NCBI GenBank assembly: GCA_963778895.1
Contig: CAVZVZ010000009.1
Span: 1-64,000 of the forward strand
Length of the DNA: 64,000 nucleotides
Reading direction: 5' to 3'
From: CAVZVZ01 sp963778895
Lineage (GTDB): Bacteria; Actinomycetota; Acidimicrobiia; Acidimicrobiales; Acidimicrobilacustridaceae
Below are positions 26,003 to 34,705 of the stretch, one piece after another. The notes under the pieces are model-generated. The model was not told the DNA's origin, did no database searches, and was given only the letters and a program-made list of their open reading frames with translations. The translations under genes were made by a program, and so were the position numbers. Numbering within the stretch: position 1 is the stretch's first letter; every line of letters begins with the position of its first letter.

Positions 26003-27870
26003 CGCGGGCCGACGCCATGGAGCTTGGCGTAGATCGCCTCGGCGACCGAGTTCGGCAACCACGACAGCTGCTGCAGGTCCTCGAGCGGCGCCCGCTTCAC
26101 GGCGTTCACGCCCCCGAGCTCCTTGGTGAGGCGCTTCTTGCGGGCCGGGCCCAGGCCCGGGATGTCGTCCAGCGCGGACTTGGTCATGCGTTTGCCGCGC
26201 AGCTCGCGGTGATACGAGATCGCGAACCGGTGGGCCTCGTCCCGGATGCGTTGAAGTAGGTAGAGCGCCTCGCTCTGGCGCGGGATGCGGATCGGGTCGG
26301 CCTCACCCGGGACGTAGACCTCCTCGAACCGCTTGGCGAGCGAGGCGAGCGGGATCTCGTCCTCGAGCCCCAACTCCTCCACCACTCGCTCCGCCACACC
26401 GAGCTGACCCTTGCCACCGTCGACGAGGAGCAGTTGGGGTGGATAGGCGAACTTGCCGCCGCTTCGGTCGGTCACCGGTTGGTTGCGTTCGGCCAGATAG
26501 GCCGTCAGGCGACGAGTGAGCACCTCTTCCATGGCGGCGAAGTCGTCGTTGCCCGGCACTCCTTTGATCTTGAAGCGGCGGTACTCGCTCTTGCGCGGCA
26601 GACCGTCCTCGAGAACGACCATCGACCCGACGTAGTCGCTGCCCTGGATGTGGCTCATGTCGTAGCACTCGATGCGCAGGGGCGCCTCGGGTAGCCCGAG
26701 CACCTCCTGAAGGTCGCGCAACGCACGCGCCCGACTGTTGTGATCCGACGCGCGCTTGAGCCGGTGACGGGTGAACTCCTCGCGCGCGTTCTGTGTCACC
26801 GTCTCGAGCAGTGCCCGTTTGTCGCCCCGCTGGGGCACTCGCACGGTCACGTGGGAACCGCGGAAGTCCGAGAGCCACTCCTCGTACAACTCCGGATCGG
26901 CCGACGGCTCGGGCACCAGAACCTGCTTGGGTACGCCGAGCGGGGGCTCCTCGGCGTACAGGCCTTCGAGCACCCGATCGATCAACTCGGCCGACGACAG
27001 ATCCTCGGCCTTGTCGAGCACGAGGCCCTTGCGGCCCACCACCCGACCCTTGCGTACGTAGAAGACCTGCACGGCGGCCTCGAGGTCGTCGCCCGCGAGG
27101 CCGATGACATCGAGATCCTCACCTTTGTCGCCGACCATCTGCTGCTTCTCGATCGCCCGCTGCACGCTGGCAAGCCGGTCGCGCAGTCGCGCCGCCCGCT
27201 CGAACTCGAGCGCGTCGGCCGATTCGGCCATCTGCCGTTCGAGCTTCTGCACGATGGCGTCGGTGTCACCGTCGAGGAACTCGAGCAACTCGTTGACGAG
27301 ACGGTCGTACTCCTCAGGAGTGACCTCTCCGACGCAGGGACCGGAGCACTTCTCGATGTGGAACAGCAAGCAGGGGCGGCCCAGCCGCTGATGGCGACCG
27401 AGCTTGTTGTCCGAACACGTGCGGATCGGGAACGTGCGCAACAACAGATCGAGCGTCTCGCGGATCGCGTAGGCGTGGCCGTACGGGCCGAAGTAGCGGA
27501 CACCCTTGCGCTTGCGACCGCGCATCACCATCGCCCGCGGCCATTCGTCACCGACCGTCACGGCGAGGAACGGGTAGCTCTTGTCGTCACGCAGCCGCAC
27601 ATTGAACCGGGGTTGATGTTGCTTGATGAGCGTGTTCTCGAGCATCAGGGCTTCGACGTCGTTGCGGACCTGGATCCACTCGACCGACTCCGCGGTCTGC
27701 ACCATCTGCGAGGTGCGCGGCGGCAGGTTCGCCGGGTTCTGGAAGTAGTTCGACAGGCGCGACCGCAGGCTCTTGGCCTTGCCGACGTAGATCACCCGGC
27801 CACGGGCGTCCTTGAATTGATACGAACCGGGCGCATCGGGGATCGAGCCGGCCGGAGGACGTTGCACCAT
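25999..27870 (-). CDS. uvrC: Excinuclease ABC subunit C
   Basis: From the ATG at 27870 the protein has 623 residues. The N-terminal GIY-YIG nuclease domain reads IPDAPGSYQFKDARGRVIYVGKAKSLRSRL. The UVR motif that contacts UvrB is around residues 200-235 (AIVQKLERQMAESADALEFERAARLRDR). The C-terminal RNase-H-like domain has RIECYDMSHIQGSDYVGSMVV and LLLVDGGKGQL, and the tandem HhH ends with LDDIPGLGPARKKRL. UvrC makes both incisions in nucleotide excision repair. uvrA and a damaged uvrB lie in the same window at 43.5-48.5 kb. Confidence 0.97.
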   Translation of the reverse strand: MVQRPPAGSIPDAPGSYQFKDARGRVIYVGKAKSLRSRLSNYFQNPANLPPRTSQMVQTAESVEWIQVRNDVEALMLENTLIKQHQPRFNVRLRDDKSYPFLAVTVGDEWPRAMVMRGRKRKGVRYFGPYGHAYAIRETLDLLLRTFPIRTCSDNKLGRHQRLGRPCLLFHIEKCSGPCVGEVTPEEYDRLVNELLEFLDGDTDAIVQKLERQMAESADALEFERAARLRDRLASVQRAIEKQQMVGDKGEDLDVIGLAGDDLEAAVQVFYVRKGRVVGRKGLVLDKAEDLSSAELIDRVLEGLYAEEPPLGVPKQVLVPEPSADPELYEEWLSDFRGSHVTVRVPQRGDKRALLETVTQNAREEFTRHRLKRASDHNSRARALRDLQEVLGLPEAPLRIECYDMSHIQGSDYVGSMVVLEDGLPRKSEYRRFKIKGVPGNDDFAAMEEVLTRRLTAYLAERNQPVTDRSGGKFAYPPQLLLVDGGKGQLGVAERVVEELGLEDEIPLASLAKRFEEVYVPGEADPIRIPRQSEALYLLQRIRDEAHRFAISYHRELRGKRMTKSALDDIPGLGPARKKRLTKELGGVNAVKRAPLEDLQQLSWLPNSVAEAIYAKLHGVGPR

Positions 27871-27926
27871 CGCCTCCCAGCCTGCCCGATTCCGGCAGCA
27901 TTTCGGTCCATGAGGCACGGCGGACG

Positions 27927-29414
27927 GTGAGCAACGACAGCACCCGCCGCCGTGACGCCCTCGGCGTGGCCGTCGCCGTCGGCGTGGCCTTGGTTCTGGT
28001 GATCCTGGCCTGGCCCCGGATCGCCGCACCCTTCGGTGACTCCGACGAAGGCATCAACGGCGCGGTGTGGGCCGCCAACAGCCGGGCCCTGCGCGACGAC
28101 GGCCCCATCGAGTCCCGCCTGGGCGGGCGCCGGTCGGACGGGACGGCTTATGCGACGCATCCGCCCTACATCGTCGTCTCGACGGCACTGGCCGAGACCG
28201 TGGCCGGCGAGCACGAATGGGCCACCCGCGTGCCGGCCTGGCTGGGCACGCTCGCCGCGGTCGCTCTCCTCTACTTCCTCGCCCGCAAGACCGGGGTGAG
28301 CCCGATAGTGGCCGCGGCCGCCGCCGGCGCCACCGCGCTCACCCCCATGGTGTTCACCTACGGGTTCATGCTCGACACACCCGTGGTCTCTCTCCCATTC
28401 GGGATCGCGGTGCTCACGGTCTGGTATCTGCAGTGGCGCGCGCCCGCGGGCAAGTTCGCGTGGCACCCCCTCGCGATAGGGGGCTTGTGCCTGTTCGCAG
28501 CGCTCGCCGGTTGGCAGGCCGCGATCCTCACCGGCCTCGCTGGTGTGACTCTGCTCGTGCGGCGTTTCCGCGGGCGGGAGCACGCCGTCGCCGAAGCCAT
28601 GCCGTTCCTGATCGGAGGGGTGCTCGGCATCACGCTGTCGCTGTCGTGGACGTGGTGGGTCTACGGCGACTTCGCGACCCTCGGCGACAAGTTCTTCCGT
28701 CGATCCGGCGAATCCAACTCCGTCGGCGTGGGCGACATGGTGTCGTTCCAGATCCCTTGGCTCCTGCAGCTACTGGGACTGGGCATCGTCGGGCTGGGCT
28801 CGTGCGTCGCCGCGCTGTGGGACCGCCGCTTCCGACCCCTGGCCGCCATGAGTCTCGGCATCGTGATCCTCTACGCCGTGATCTTTCGGCAAGCGGCCGC
28901 CGGCCACCAGTACTGGAACTACTGGGCGGTGATCCCGACAGCGGTCGGGTTCGCATGGGCCTTCGACCGCTTGTCACGTGACTTGCCCGCTCGCGCCGCC
29001 GTACCGGTCTTTGCCATCGCGTGCCTCGCTATGGGCGTCGTCAACCTCGTGGTGCTCGACGACGAGGCGCTGCGCTACATCAACGACGGTCGCGAGGTCG
29101 CCGAGCTCGTCGTCGCGCACCCGCTCCCCGCCAACCAGACCCATGCCTATTACGTGGGCCAGGCCTACCGGCCCGACGCCTGGCTCTCCTATTACACCGG
29201 TCGCCCGCCCCTGCAGCTCGCCTCGTCCGACGAGCTCGACGCCCTCGCGGCGCAGAGCCCCGACACCGTGGTGGTCGTCCTCGGATGGTGCGAACCATCG
29301 GATCCCGCCGCGGAGTTCTGCCGGGAAGTCGTAGGCCCGGGCCCCCCGGACGGTGGGTACGAGAAGCCCCATCCCCGGGTCGAAACGGCCGAACAATTGG
29401 CCGCCACGGAATGA
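27927..29414 (+). CDS. GT39-like (PMT-type) membrane glycosyltransferase
   Basis: The 495-residue protein has a first helix (VAVAVGVALVLVILAWP) and then the acidic loop motif GDSDEGINGAVWA, followed by GTAYATHPPYIVVS; a D-E pair in the first loop and an H-P-P motif are the mark of the GT-C dolichyl/polyprenyl-phosphate sugar transferases. Around ten further hydrophobic segments follow, and a soluble C-terminal tail. It probably moves a sugar from a polyprenyl carrier to an exported acceptor. It is divergent from uvrC with 56 bases between. Confidence 0.75.
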   Translation: MSNDSTRRRDALGVAVAVGVALVLVILAWPRIAAPFGDSDEGINGAVWAANSRALRDDGPIESRLGGRRSDGTAYATHPPYIVVSTALAETVAGEHEWATRVPAWLGTLAAVALLYFLARKTGVSPIVAAAAAGATALTPMVFTYGFMLDTPVVSLPFGIAVLTVWYLQWRAPAGKFAWHPLAIGGLCLFAALAGWQAAILTGLAGVTLLVRRFRGREHAVAEAMPFLIGGVLGITLSLSWTWWVYGDFATLGDKFFRRSGESNSVGVGDMVSFQIPWLLQLLGLGIVGLGSCVAALWDRRFRPLAAMSLGIVILYAVIFRQAAAGHQYWNYWAVIPTAVGFAWAFDRLSRDLPARAAVPVFAIACLAMGVVNLVVLDDEALRYINDGREVAELVVAHPLPANQTHAYYVGQAYRPDAWLSYYTGRPPLQLASSDELDALAAQSPDTVVVVLGWCEPSDPAAEFCREVVGPGPPDGGYEKPHPRVETAEQLAATE

Positions 29415-29597
29415 TCGCGGCCGGAATACGGGGGAATGAGGCCGTGGTTGGACCGTCTGCCGATCTACACTGAGCGGCACGCCGGCCAGGTATCCGGCGA
29501 CATATCGAACTCCGAGACCGACATCCCCGTGGCGCGGCGACCTGGCTGTCCCCACCGGTCACATCGGGGTTCCCGCCCAACGGGGGTCCATGACAAC

Positions 29598-30719
29598 ATG
29601 CTTCGGCTCCAACCACCGCTACCCGAGCGGTACACCACAGCCACGCCCGAACAGCTCGACGAGTGGATAGCGACCGCCAAGGAGATCCTGGGCGACCGGC
29701 TCTTCATCCTCGGTCACCACTACCAGCGCGACGAGGTCATGAAGTGGGCCGACGCCCGTGGTGACTCGTTCCGACTGTCCGTGCTCGCCCAGCAGCATCC
29801 CGAAGCCGAGTACATCGTCTTCTGCGGTGTCCATTTCATGGCCGAGTCGGCCGACATCCTCACCGGCGACCACCAGAAGGTCGTGCTGCCCGATCTCAAT
29901 GCCGGCTGCTCGATGGCGGACATGGCCGATCTGGACGAGGTCGAAGAAGCGTGGGAGGTGCTCGAGCGCACCACCGACGTCGAACGGCTGATCCCGATCA
30001 CGTACATGAACTCGTCGGCCGCGCTGAAGTCGTTCGTCGGTGAGCACGGCGGCGCCGTGTGCACGTCGACCAACGCTCGCGCGGTGCTCCAGTGGGCCCT
30101 CGAGCTCGGTGACTGGAAGGGCAAGGGCGCGGGCGGACGGCAAGTCCTGTTCTTCCCCGATCAGCACCTCGGTCGCAACACCGCGTTCGACCTCGGCTAC
30201 AACGCACAGGACATGCGGGTGTGGAATCCGCGCCGCGAGGCCGGCGACCTCACCGAGGCCGACATCAAAGAGGCCACGTTCCTGCTGTGGAAGGGTCACT
30301 GCTCGGTCCACCAACGCTTCAAGCCCGAACACATCGAGGCCTTCCGAGCCGAGCATCCCGACGGCATCGTGGTCGTGCATCCCGAGTGCGCCCACGAGAC
30401 GGTCCAGCTCGCTGATCAGGTGGGCTCCACCGACTACATCATCAAGGCCATCGATGCCGCGCCGGCGGGTTCGGTCATCGCCGTCGGCACCGAGATCCAT
30501 CTGGTGAACCGGCTCGACGACGAGACACCGGACAAGACCGTCGTGTCACTCGATCCGCTCATCTGCCCGTGCTCGACCATGTTCCGCATCGACGGACCGC
30601 ATCTCGCGTGGGTGCTCGAGCGGCTCGTCGAAGGCCGAGTGATCAACCAGATCACCGTCGACCAGCAAACGAGCGAATGGGCCAAGGTCGCCCTCGAGCG
30701 GATGTTGGCGATCACCTAA
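29598..30719 (+). CDS. nadA: Quinolinate synthase
   Basis: From the ATG at 29598 the protein has 373 residues. It shows the threefold pseudo-symmetric NadA pattern: FILGHHYQRDEVMKWAD, VFCGVHFMAESADIL, LNAGCSMADMAD (first cluster Cys), YMNSSAALKSFVGEHGGAVCTSTNA (second), and LDPLICPCSTM near the end (third). These cysteines hold the 4Fe-4S cluster that condenses iminoaspartate with dihydroxyacetone phosphate. nadB and nadC are not next to it. Only 20 bases separate it from pseB, so it may drive part of the glycan operon. Confidence 0.95.
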   Translation: MLRLQPPLPERYTTATPEQLDEWIATAKEILGDRLFILGHHYQRDEVMKWADARGDSFRLSVLAQQHPEAEYIVFCGVHFMAESADILTGDHQKVVLPDLNAGCSMADMADLDEVEEAWEVLERTTDVERLIPITYMNSSAALKSFVGEHGGAVCTSTNARAVLQWALELGDWKGKGAGGRQVLFFPDQHLGRNTAFDLGYNAQDMRVWNPRREAGDLTEADIKEATFLLWKGHCSVHQRFKPEHIEAFRAEHPDGIVVVHPECAHETVQLADQVGSTDYIIKAIDAAPAGSVIAVGTEIHLVNRLDDETPDKTVVSLDPLICPCSTMFRIDGPHLAWVLERLVEGRVINQITVDQQTSEWAKVALERMLAIT

Positions 30720-30739
30720 CGCACCACCCCGGCCAGCCG

Positions 30740-31726
30740 ATGGGCAAAGCTATGGCAATGGATCTCTCTGGCCAGACCATCCTGCTCACCGGTGGCACCG
30801 GCTCCTTCGGGGTTGCCTTCATCGAGCGGGTCACCCGGGAATGGCCGGACGCGACCATCCGGGTCTACTCCCGTGACGAGCTGAAGCAGTCGGAGGTGCA
30901 AGCGCGCTTCGGCGACGGCCAGCTGCGGTACTTCATCGGCGACGTCCGCAACCGCGGCCGCCTGACCCGGGCCGCGCAAGGCGTCGACATCATCATCCAC
31001 GCCGCGGCGATGAAGCAGGTTCCCGCATGTGAGTACAACCCGTTCGAGGCGGTGCTCACCAACGTGCTCGGCGCACAACACATCGTCGATGCCGCGATCG
31101 ATGCCGGGGTTCCGAAGGTGCTCGCGCTCTCCACCGACAAAGCGGTCAACCCCGTCAACCTCTACGGCGCGACCAAGCTGTGCGAGGAGAAGATCATCGT
31201 CCAGGGCAATGCCTACGCCGCGCAGACGAACACCACGCTGTCGTGCGTTCGCTACGGCAACGTCGTGGGTTCCCGAGGCTCGGTGGTGCCGCTGTTCGAG
31301 CGGCAGTTGGCCGAAGGACGCCTCACGATCACCGACGAGCGCATGACGCGCTTCTGGATCACGCTGCCCGAGGCCGTCGACCTGGTGCTGTTCGGGCTCG
31401 AGCACATGGTCGGCGGTGAGATCTTCATCCCCAAGATCCCGTCGATCCGCGTCACCGAGCTCGCAGAGGCGATGGCCCCCGGCGTGCCGCACGAGGTCAT
31501 CGGCATCCGACCGGGAGAAAAGCTGCACGAGGTGTTGCTGACCGACGACGAAGCTCGCCACAGCATCGACGCCGGCGACGTCTTCGTCGTGCTGCCCGAG
31601 CATCCGTGGTGGACCGAGCATCCGCGTTGGCTCGAAGGCAAGCCCCTCGACGACGGTTTCGTCTACTCGAGCGACCGGAACGACTGGTGGCTCAGCGGGG
31701 ACGAGCTCCGGCAGCCGGCGAAATGA
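30740..31726 (+). CDS. pseB: UDP-N-acetylglucosamine 4,6-dehydratase (inverting), PseB
   Basis: About 328 residues of an extended short-chain dehydrogenase: LLTGGTGSFGVAFI (NAD loop), RVYSRDELKQSEVQARF, and the active-site set VLALSTDKAVNPVNLYGATK with the Asp-Lys pair and the YxxxK. This set marks the inverting PseB/FlaA1 type, which makes UDP-2-acetamido-2,6-dideoxy-arabino-hexos-4-ulose, the first step to pseudaminic acid. ATGs at 30740, 30752 and 30758 are all in frame; the last fits the family best but none has a clear ribosome-binding site. Its stop overlaps the pseC start (ATGA). Confidence 0.93.
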   Translation: MGKAMAMDLSGQTILLTGGTGSFGVAFIERVTREWPDATIRVYSRDELKQSEVQARFGDGQLRYFIGDVRNRGRLTRAAQGVDIIIHAAAMKQVPACEYNPFEAVLTNVLGAQHIVDAAIDAGVPKVLALSTDKAVNPVNLYGATKLCEEKIIVQGNAYAAQTNTTLSCVRYGNVVGSRGSVVPLFERQLAEGRLTITDERMTRFWITLPEAVDLVLFGLEHMVGGEIFIPKIPSIRVTELAEAMAPGVPHEVIGIRPGEKLHEVLLTDDEARHSIDAGDVFVVLPEHPWWTEHPRWLEGKPLDDGFVYSSDRNDWWLSGDELRQPAK

Positions 31727-32802
31727 TCCCGTACGGTCGACAGGACGTCGACGAGGCCGACATCGCCGCCGTCGTTCGCGTGCTGAAGGGTGACTGGCTC
31801 ACCCAAGGGCCCCACGTCGCCGAGTTCGAAGCCAAGATCTGTGAGCTCACCGACGCGCAGTTCGCGGTCGCGTTCTCCAGCGGCACCGCCGCACTGCACG
31901 GCGCCGCGTTCGCGGCCGAGCTCGGACCGGGCGACATCGTCGCCACCTCACCACTGTCGTTCGCGGCCAGCGCGAACGCCGCGGTCTACGTCGGAGCGAA
32001 ACCGGCATTCGTCGACATCGAACTCGAGACCCTGAACCTCGACCCGGCGCAGGTCCCGGCCGACGCCGACGCGCTCGTTGCCGTTCACTACGCCGGGCTC
32101 CCATTCGATCTCACCCGCCTGTCACGGCGGCCCCGCGTGGTGATCGAGGATGCAGCCCACGCCATTGGCGCGACGACGCCCGACGGCCCGGTCGGCAACT
32201 GCGCGCACAGCGACCTGTGCTGCTTCTCGTTTCATCCGGTCAAGACGGTCACCACCGGCGAGGGTGGCGCGGTCACGACCAACGACCCCGATCTGGCCGA
32301 GCGACTCCGCCGTTTCCGGCACCACGGCATCGAGCCCACCCCCGACGAAGGCCCGTGGGCGTACGACATTCCCGAGATCGGCTACAACTACCGGCTCACC
32401 GATATGCAAGCTGCGCTCGGCACCAGCCAACTCGGCCGCCTCGACGCCTACGTCGAGCGACGAAATGAGCTGGCTGACCACTACCGCGCCCAGCTCGCCG
32501 ACCTGCCGCTGTTGGTCCCGCCGGCGGCGCCGCCCGGCTTCCGCCACGCGTACCACCTGTTCGCAGTGCAGGTTGGTGACCGCAAGCACATCGTCACCCA
32601 ACTGCGCGAGGGCGGCATCGGCGTGCAGGTCCACTACGTACCGACGTATCGGTTCAGCGCGTATCGCTCGCTCGGGTTGGAGCCGTCGGACTTCCCGAAC
32701 ACCGAAGCCGTCTATGCCGGGTTGCTGTCGCTCCCCCTCTACCCCGCCATGACCGATGCCGATCAGAAGACCGTGATCACCGCGCTCGAGGAGGTGTTGT
32801 GA
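31723..32802 (+). CDS. pseC: PLP-dependent aminotransferase, PseC type
   Basis: From the ATG at 31723 the 359-residue DegT/DnrJ/EryC1-type enzyme begins IPYGRQDVDEADIAAVVRVL. AFSSGTAALHGA binds the cofactor phosphate, VVIEDAAHAIGA carries the Asp, and SFHPVKTVTTGEGGAVTT has the Schiff-base Lys. The sequence around the Lys is typical of PseC, which adds the 4-amino group from glutamate to the PseB product. It is coupled to pseB upstream and pseI downstream by four-base overlaps. Confidence 0.92.
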   Translation: MIPYGRQDVDEADIAAVVRVLKGDWLTQGPHVAEFEAKICELTDAQFAVAFSSGTAALHGAAFAAELGPGDIVATSPLSFAASANAAVYVGAKPAFVDIELETLNLDPAQVPADADALVAVHYAGLPFDLTRLSRRPRVVIEDAAHAIGATTPDGPVGNCAHSDLCCFSFHPVKTVTTGEGGAVTTNDPDLAERLRRFRHHGIEPTPDEGPWAYDIPEIGYNYRLTDMQAALGTSQLGRLDAYVERRNELADHYRAQLADLPLLVPPAAPPGFRHAYHLFAVQVGDRKHIVTQLREGGIGVQVHYVPTYRFSAYRSLGLEPSDFPNTEAVYAGLLSLPLYPAMTDADQKTVITALEEVL

Positions 32803-33848
32803 CCGACACCGTCGACATCGGCGGCCGGACCGTCGGCGGCGACGCGCCCTGCTACGTGATCGCCGAGGCCGGCGCCAACCACAACCGCGATCTCGATACG
32901 GCGCGGCGGCTCATCGACGTGGCCGTCACCGCCGGGGCCGACGCCGTGAAGTTCCAGACCTACACCGGGCGTGACCTCTACTCCACGAAGACGCCGCGGT
33001 TCGAGTATCTCGGCGACCTGGCCGACAAGCCGATCCACGAGCTGCTCGACGATCTGGCCTTGCCGCGCGAGTGGCAACCGATCCTCGCCGAGCATTGCCG
33101 AGCGCAAGGCATCGAGTTCCTCTCGTCGCCGTTCGACCGTGATGCGGTCGACACCCTCGACGAGCTCGAGGTCGCGGCGTTCAAGGTCGCGTCGTTCGAG
33201 ATCGTCGACCTACCACTGCTCGAGTACATCGGTTCGAAGGGGCGGCCGGTGATCATGTCGACCGGTATGGCCAGGATCGGCGAGATCGACGAGGCGATCA
33301 ATGCCCTGCGTGCCGGAGGATCGGGCCCGGTGTGCCTGCTGCAGTGCGCGTCGGTCTATCCATCGCCGCCGCACATCATGAACCTGCGCTCGATGGCCAC
33401 CATGCGGGCGGCGTTCGCCGTGCCCGTGGGCCTGAGCGATCACACCCTCGGAACGCACATCGTCCCCGCCGCGGTGGCCATGGGCGCCGAGCTCGTCGAG
33501 AAGCACTTCACGCTCGACCGGTCTTCGCCAGGGCCCGATCATCCGTTTGCGATCGAGCCCGAGGAGCTCCAACAAATGGTGACGTACCTGCGCGACGTCG
33601 AGGCCGCGCTCGGCGACGGCACCAAACAAGGACCGTCCGATGACGAGGCCGCCGAGATGTACGCCAAGGCGCGCCGATCACTGGTCGCGGCGTGCGCCAT
33701 CCCTGCGGGGACGAAGATCACACGCGAGATGCTCACCGTGAAGCGTCCGGGGTACGGCATCAAACCCAAGTTCCTCGACGCGCTCGTCGGGCGCGAAGCG
33801 GCGATCGACATCGAGGACGACGAGGTCATCACGTGGGAGATGGTTTGA
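32799..33848 (+). CDS. pseI: Pseudaminic acid synthase (NeuB-family condensing enzyme)
   Basis: The 349-residue protein starts at a GTG overlapping the pseC stop. IAEAGANHNRDLDTARRLIDVA and ADAVKFQTYTGRDLYS are the NeuB-type barrel start; VKSF-like KVASFEIVDLPLLEYI, VIMSTGMARIGEIDEAI and VGLSDHTLGTHIVPAAVAMGAELVEKHFTLDR follow. The C-terminal 60 residues are an antifreeze-like SAF domain (SLVAACAIPAGTKITREMLTVKRPGYGI). It condenses a 6-deoxy diacetamido hexose with phosphoenolpyruvate. NeuB, LegI and PseI are close; the presence of PseB, PseC and PseG favours PseI. Confidence 0.92.
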   Translation: MTDTVDIGGRTVGGDAPCYVIAEAGANHNRDLDTARRLIDVAVTAGADAVKFQTYTGRDLYSTKTPRFEYLGDLADKPIHELLDDLALPREWQPILAEHCRAQGIEFLSSPFDRDAVDTLDELEVAAFKVASFEIVDLPLLEYIGSKGRPVIMSTGMARIGEIDEAINALRAGGSGPVCLLQCASVYPSPPHIMNLRSMATMRAAFAVPVGLSDHTLGTHIVPAAVAMGAELVEKHFTLDRSSPGPDHPFAIEPEELQQMVTYLRDVEAALGDGTKQGPSDDEAAEMYAKARRSLVAACAIPAGTKITREMLTVKRPGYGIKPKFLDALVGREAAIDIEDDEVITWEMV

Positions 33849-33853
33849 CCGGT

Positions 33854-34705
33854 GTGACGTTGGCCTACGACGTCGGACCCGGTCATGGCCTCGGACACAG
33901 GCGTCGAATGGAAGCGTTGAGCGCCGCCGTCACCGAGCTTGGCGCCGACGCTCATCTGACCGCACTCACCGACCTCGGGCCCGCGGACGTGCTCGTCATC
34001 GATGCCTACAGCATTCGGGCCGAACGACCGACGTTCGAGGCCAGAGTCCTGGCCGCGGTCGACGACCTCGAGCGCGACCTCGCCGCTGACCTCGTCGTGG
34101 ACCCGAACCCCGGTGGCGCTTCGACGACGACGGCGGCGGGACAGCTCCTCCATGGGATCGACTACGCACTGATCGGTCCGATTCCCCTCGACCTCGAGGT
34201 GCGCTCTCTCGGCGAGAGGACCGAGCAGGTGCTCGTGACGACCGGTGGAAGCGACGAGGGTGGCATCGGCGCGGGCATCGCGGCCCGACTGCACCAGGAG
34301 TTGCCCGACGCCGAGGTGCGGCTCGTGGTCGGACCCTGGTCGAACCGACAGGTCCCGAGCGGGATCACATCGGTGGAGCAGCCCGACGGTCTCTGGCACG
34401 AGTTGGCGGCGGCCGACCTGATCGTGACAGCCGGCGGGGTCACCATGCTCGAAGCGTGCGCGAGCGGTCGGCCAACCGTCGCGATCACCCTCGCCGACAA
34501 CCAACGACGAGCGGTCGAGGGCGCGGCACGCGCCGGCGCGGTCGTCGGCATCGAGCCCGGCGCGGCCCTCGATGAGATCGCCCAGACCGTGGGCGCGCTC
34601 GCCCGCGACGTCGGGCGTCGCCAGAACCTGGCCGCGGCGTCCGTCGTGTGGGTCGACGCTCGCGGGCCGCAACGAGTGGCGGAGGCTCTTCTTGCGCTGG
34701 CCTGA
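33854..34705 (+). CDS. pseG: PseG-like UDP-sugar hydrolase
   Basis: About 283 residues. The N-terminus VTLAYDVGPGHGLGHRRRMEALS has the Gly-His-rich loop of the GT-B-fold PseG family, and ITSVEQPDGLWHELAAADLIVTAGGVTMLEACASGRPTVAI matches the C-terminal UDP-binding half. PseG removes UDP from UDP-2,4-diacetamido-2,4,6-trideoxy-L-altrose. It is shorter than most PseG proteins (about 340 residues). The start is either this GTG or a TTG at 33845 that overlaps the pseI stop. The identification rests on these motifs and its place in the operon. Confidence 0.75.
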   Translation: MTLAYDVGPGHGLGHRRRMEALSAAVTELGADAHLTALTDLGPADVLVIDAYSIRAERPTFEARVLAAVDDLERDLAADLVVDPNPGGASTTTAAGQLLHGIDYALIGPIPLDLEVRSLGERTEQVLVTTGGSDEGGIGAGIAARLHQELPDAEVRLVVGPWSNRQVPSGITSVEQPDGLWHELAAADLIVTAGGVTMLEACASGRPTVAITLADNQRRAVEGAARAGAVVGIEPGAALDEIAQTVGALARDVGRRQNLAAASVVWVDARGPQRVAEALLALA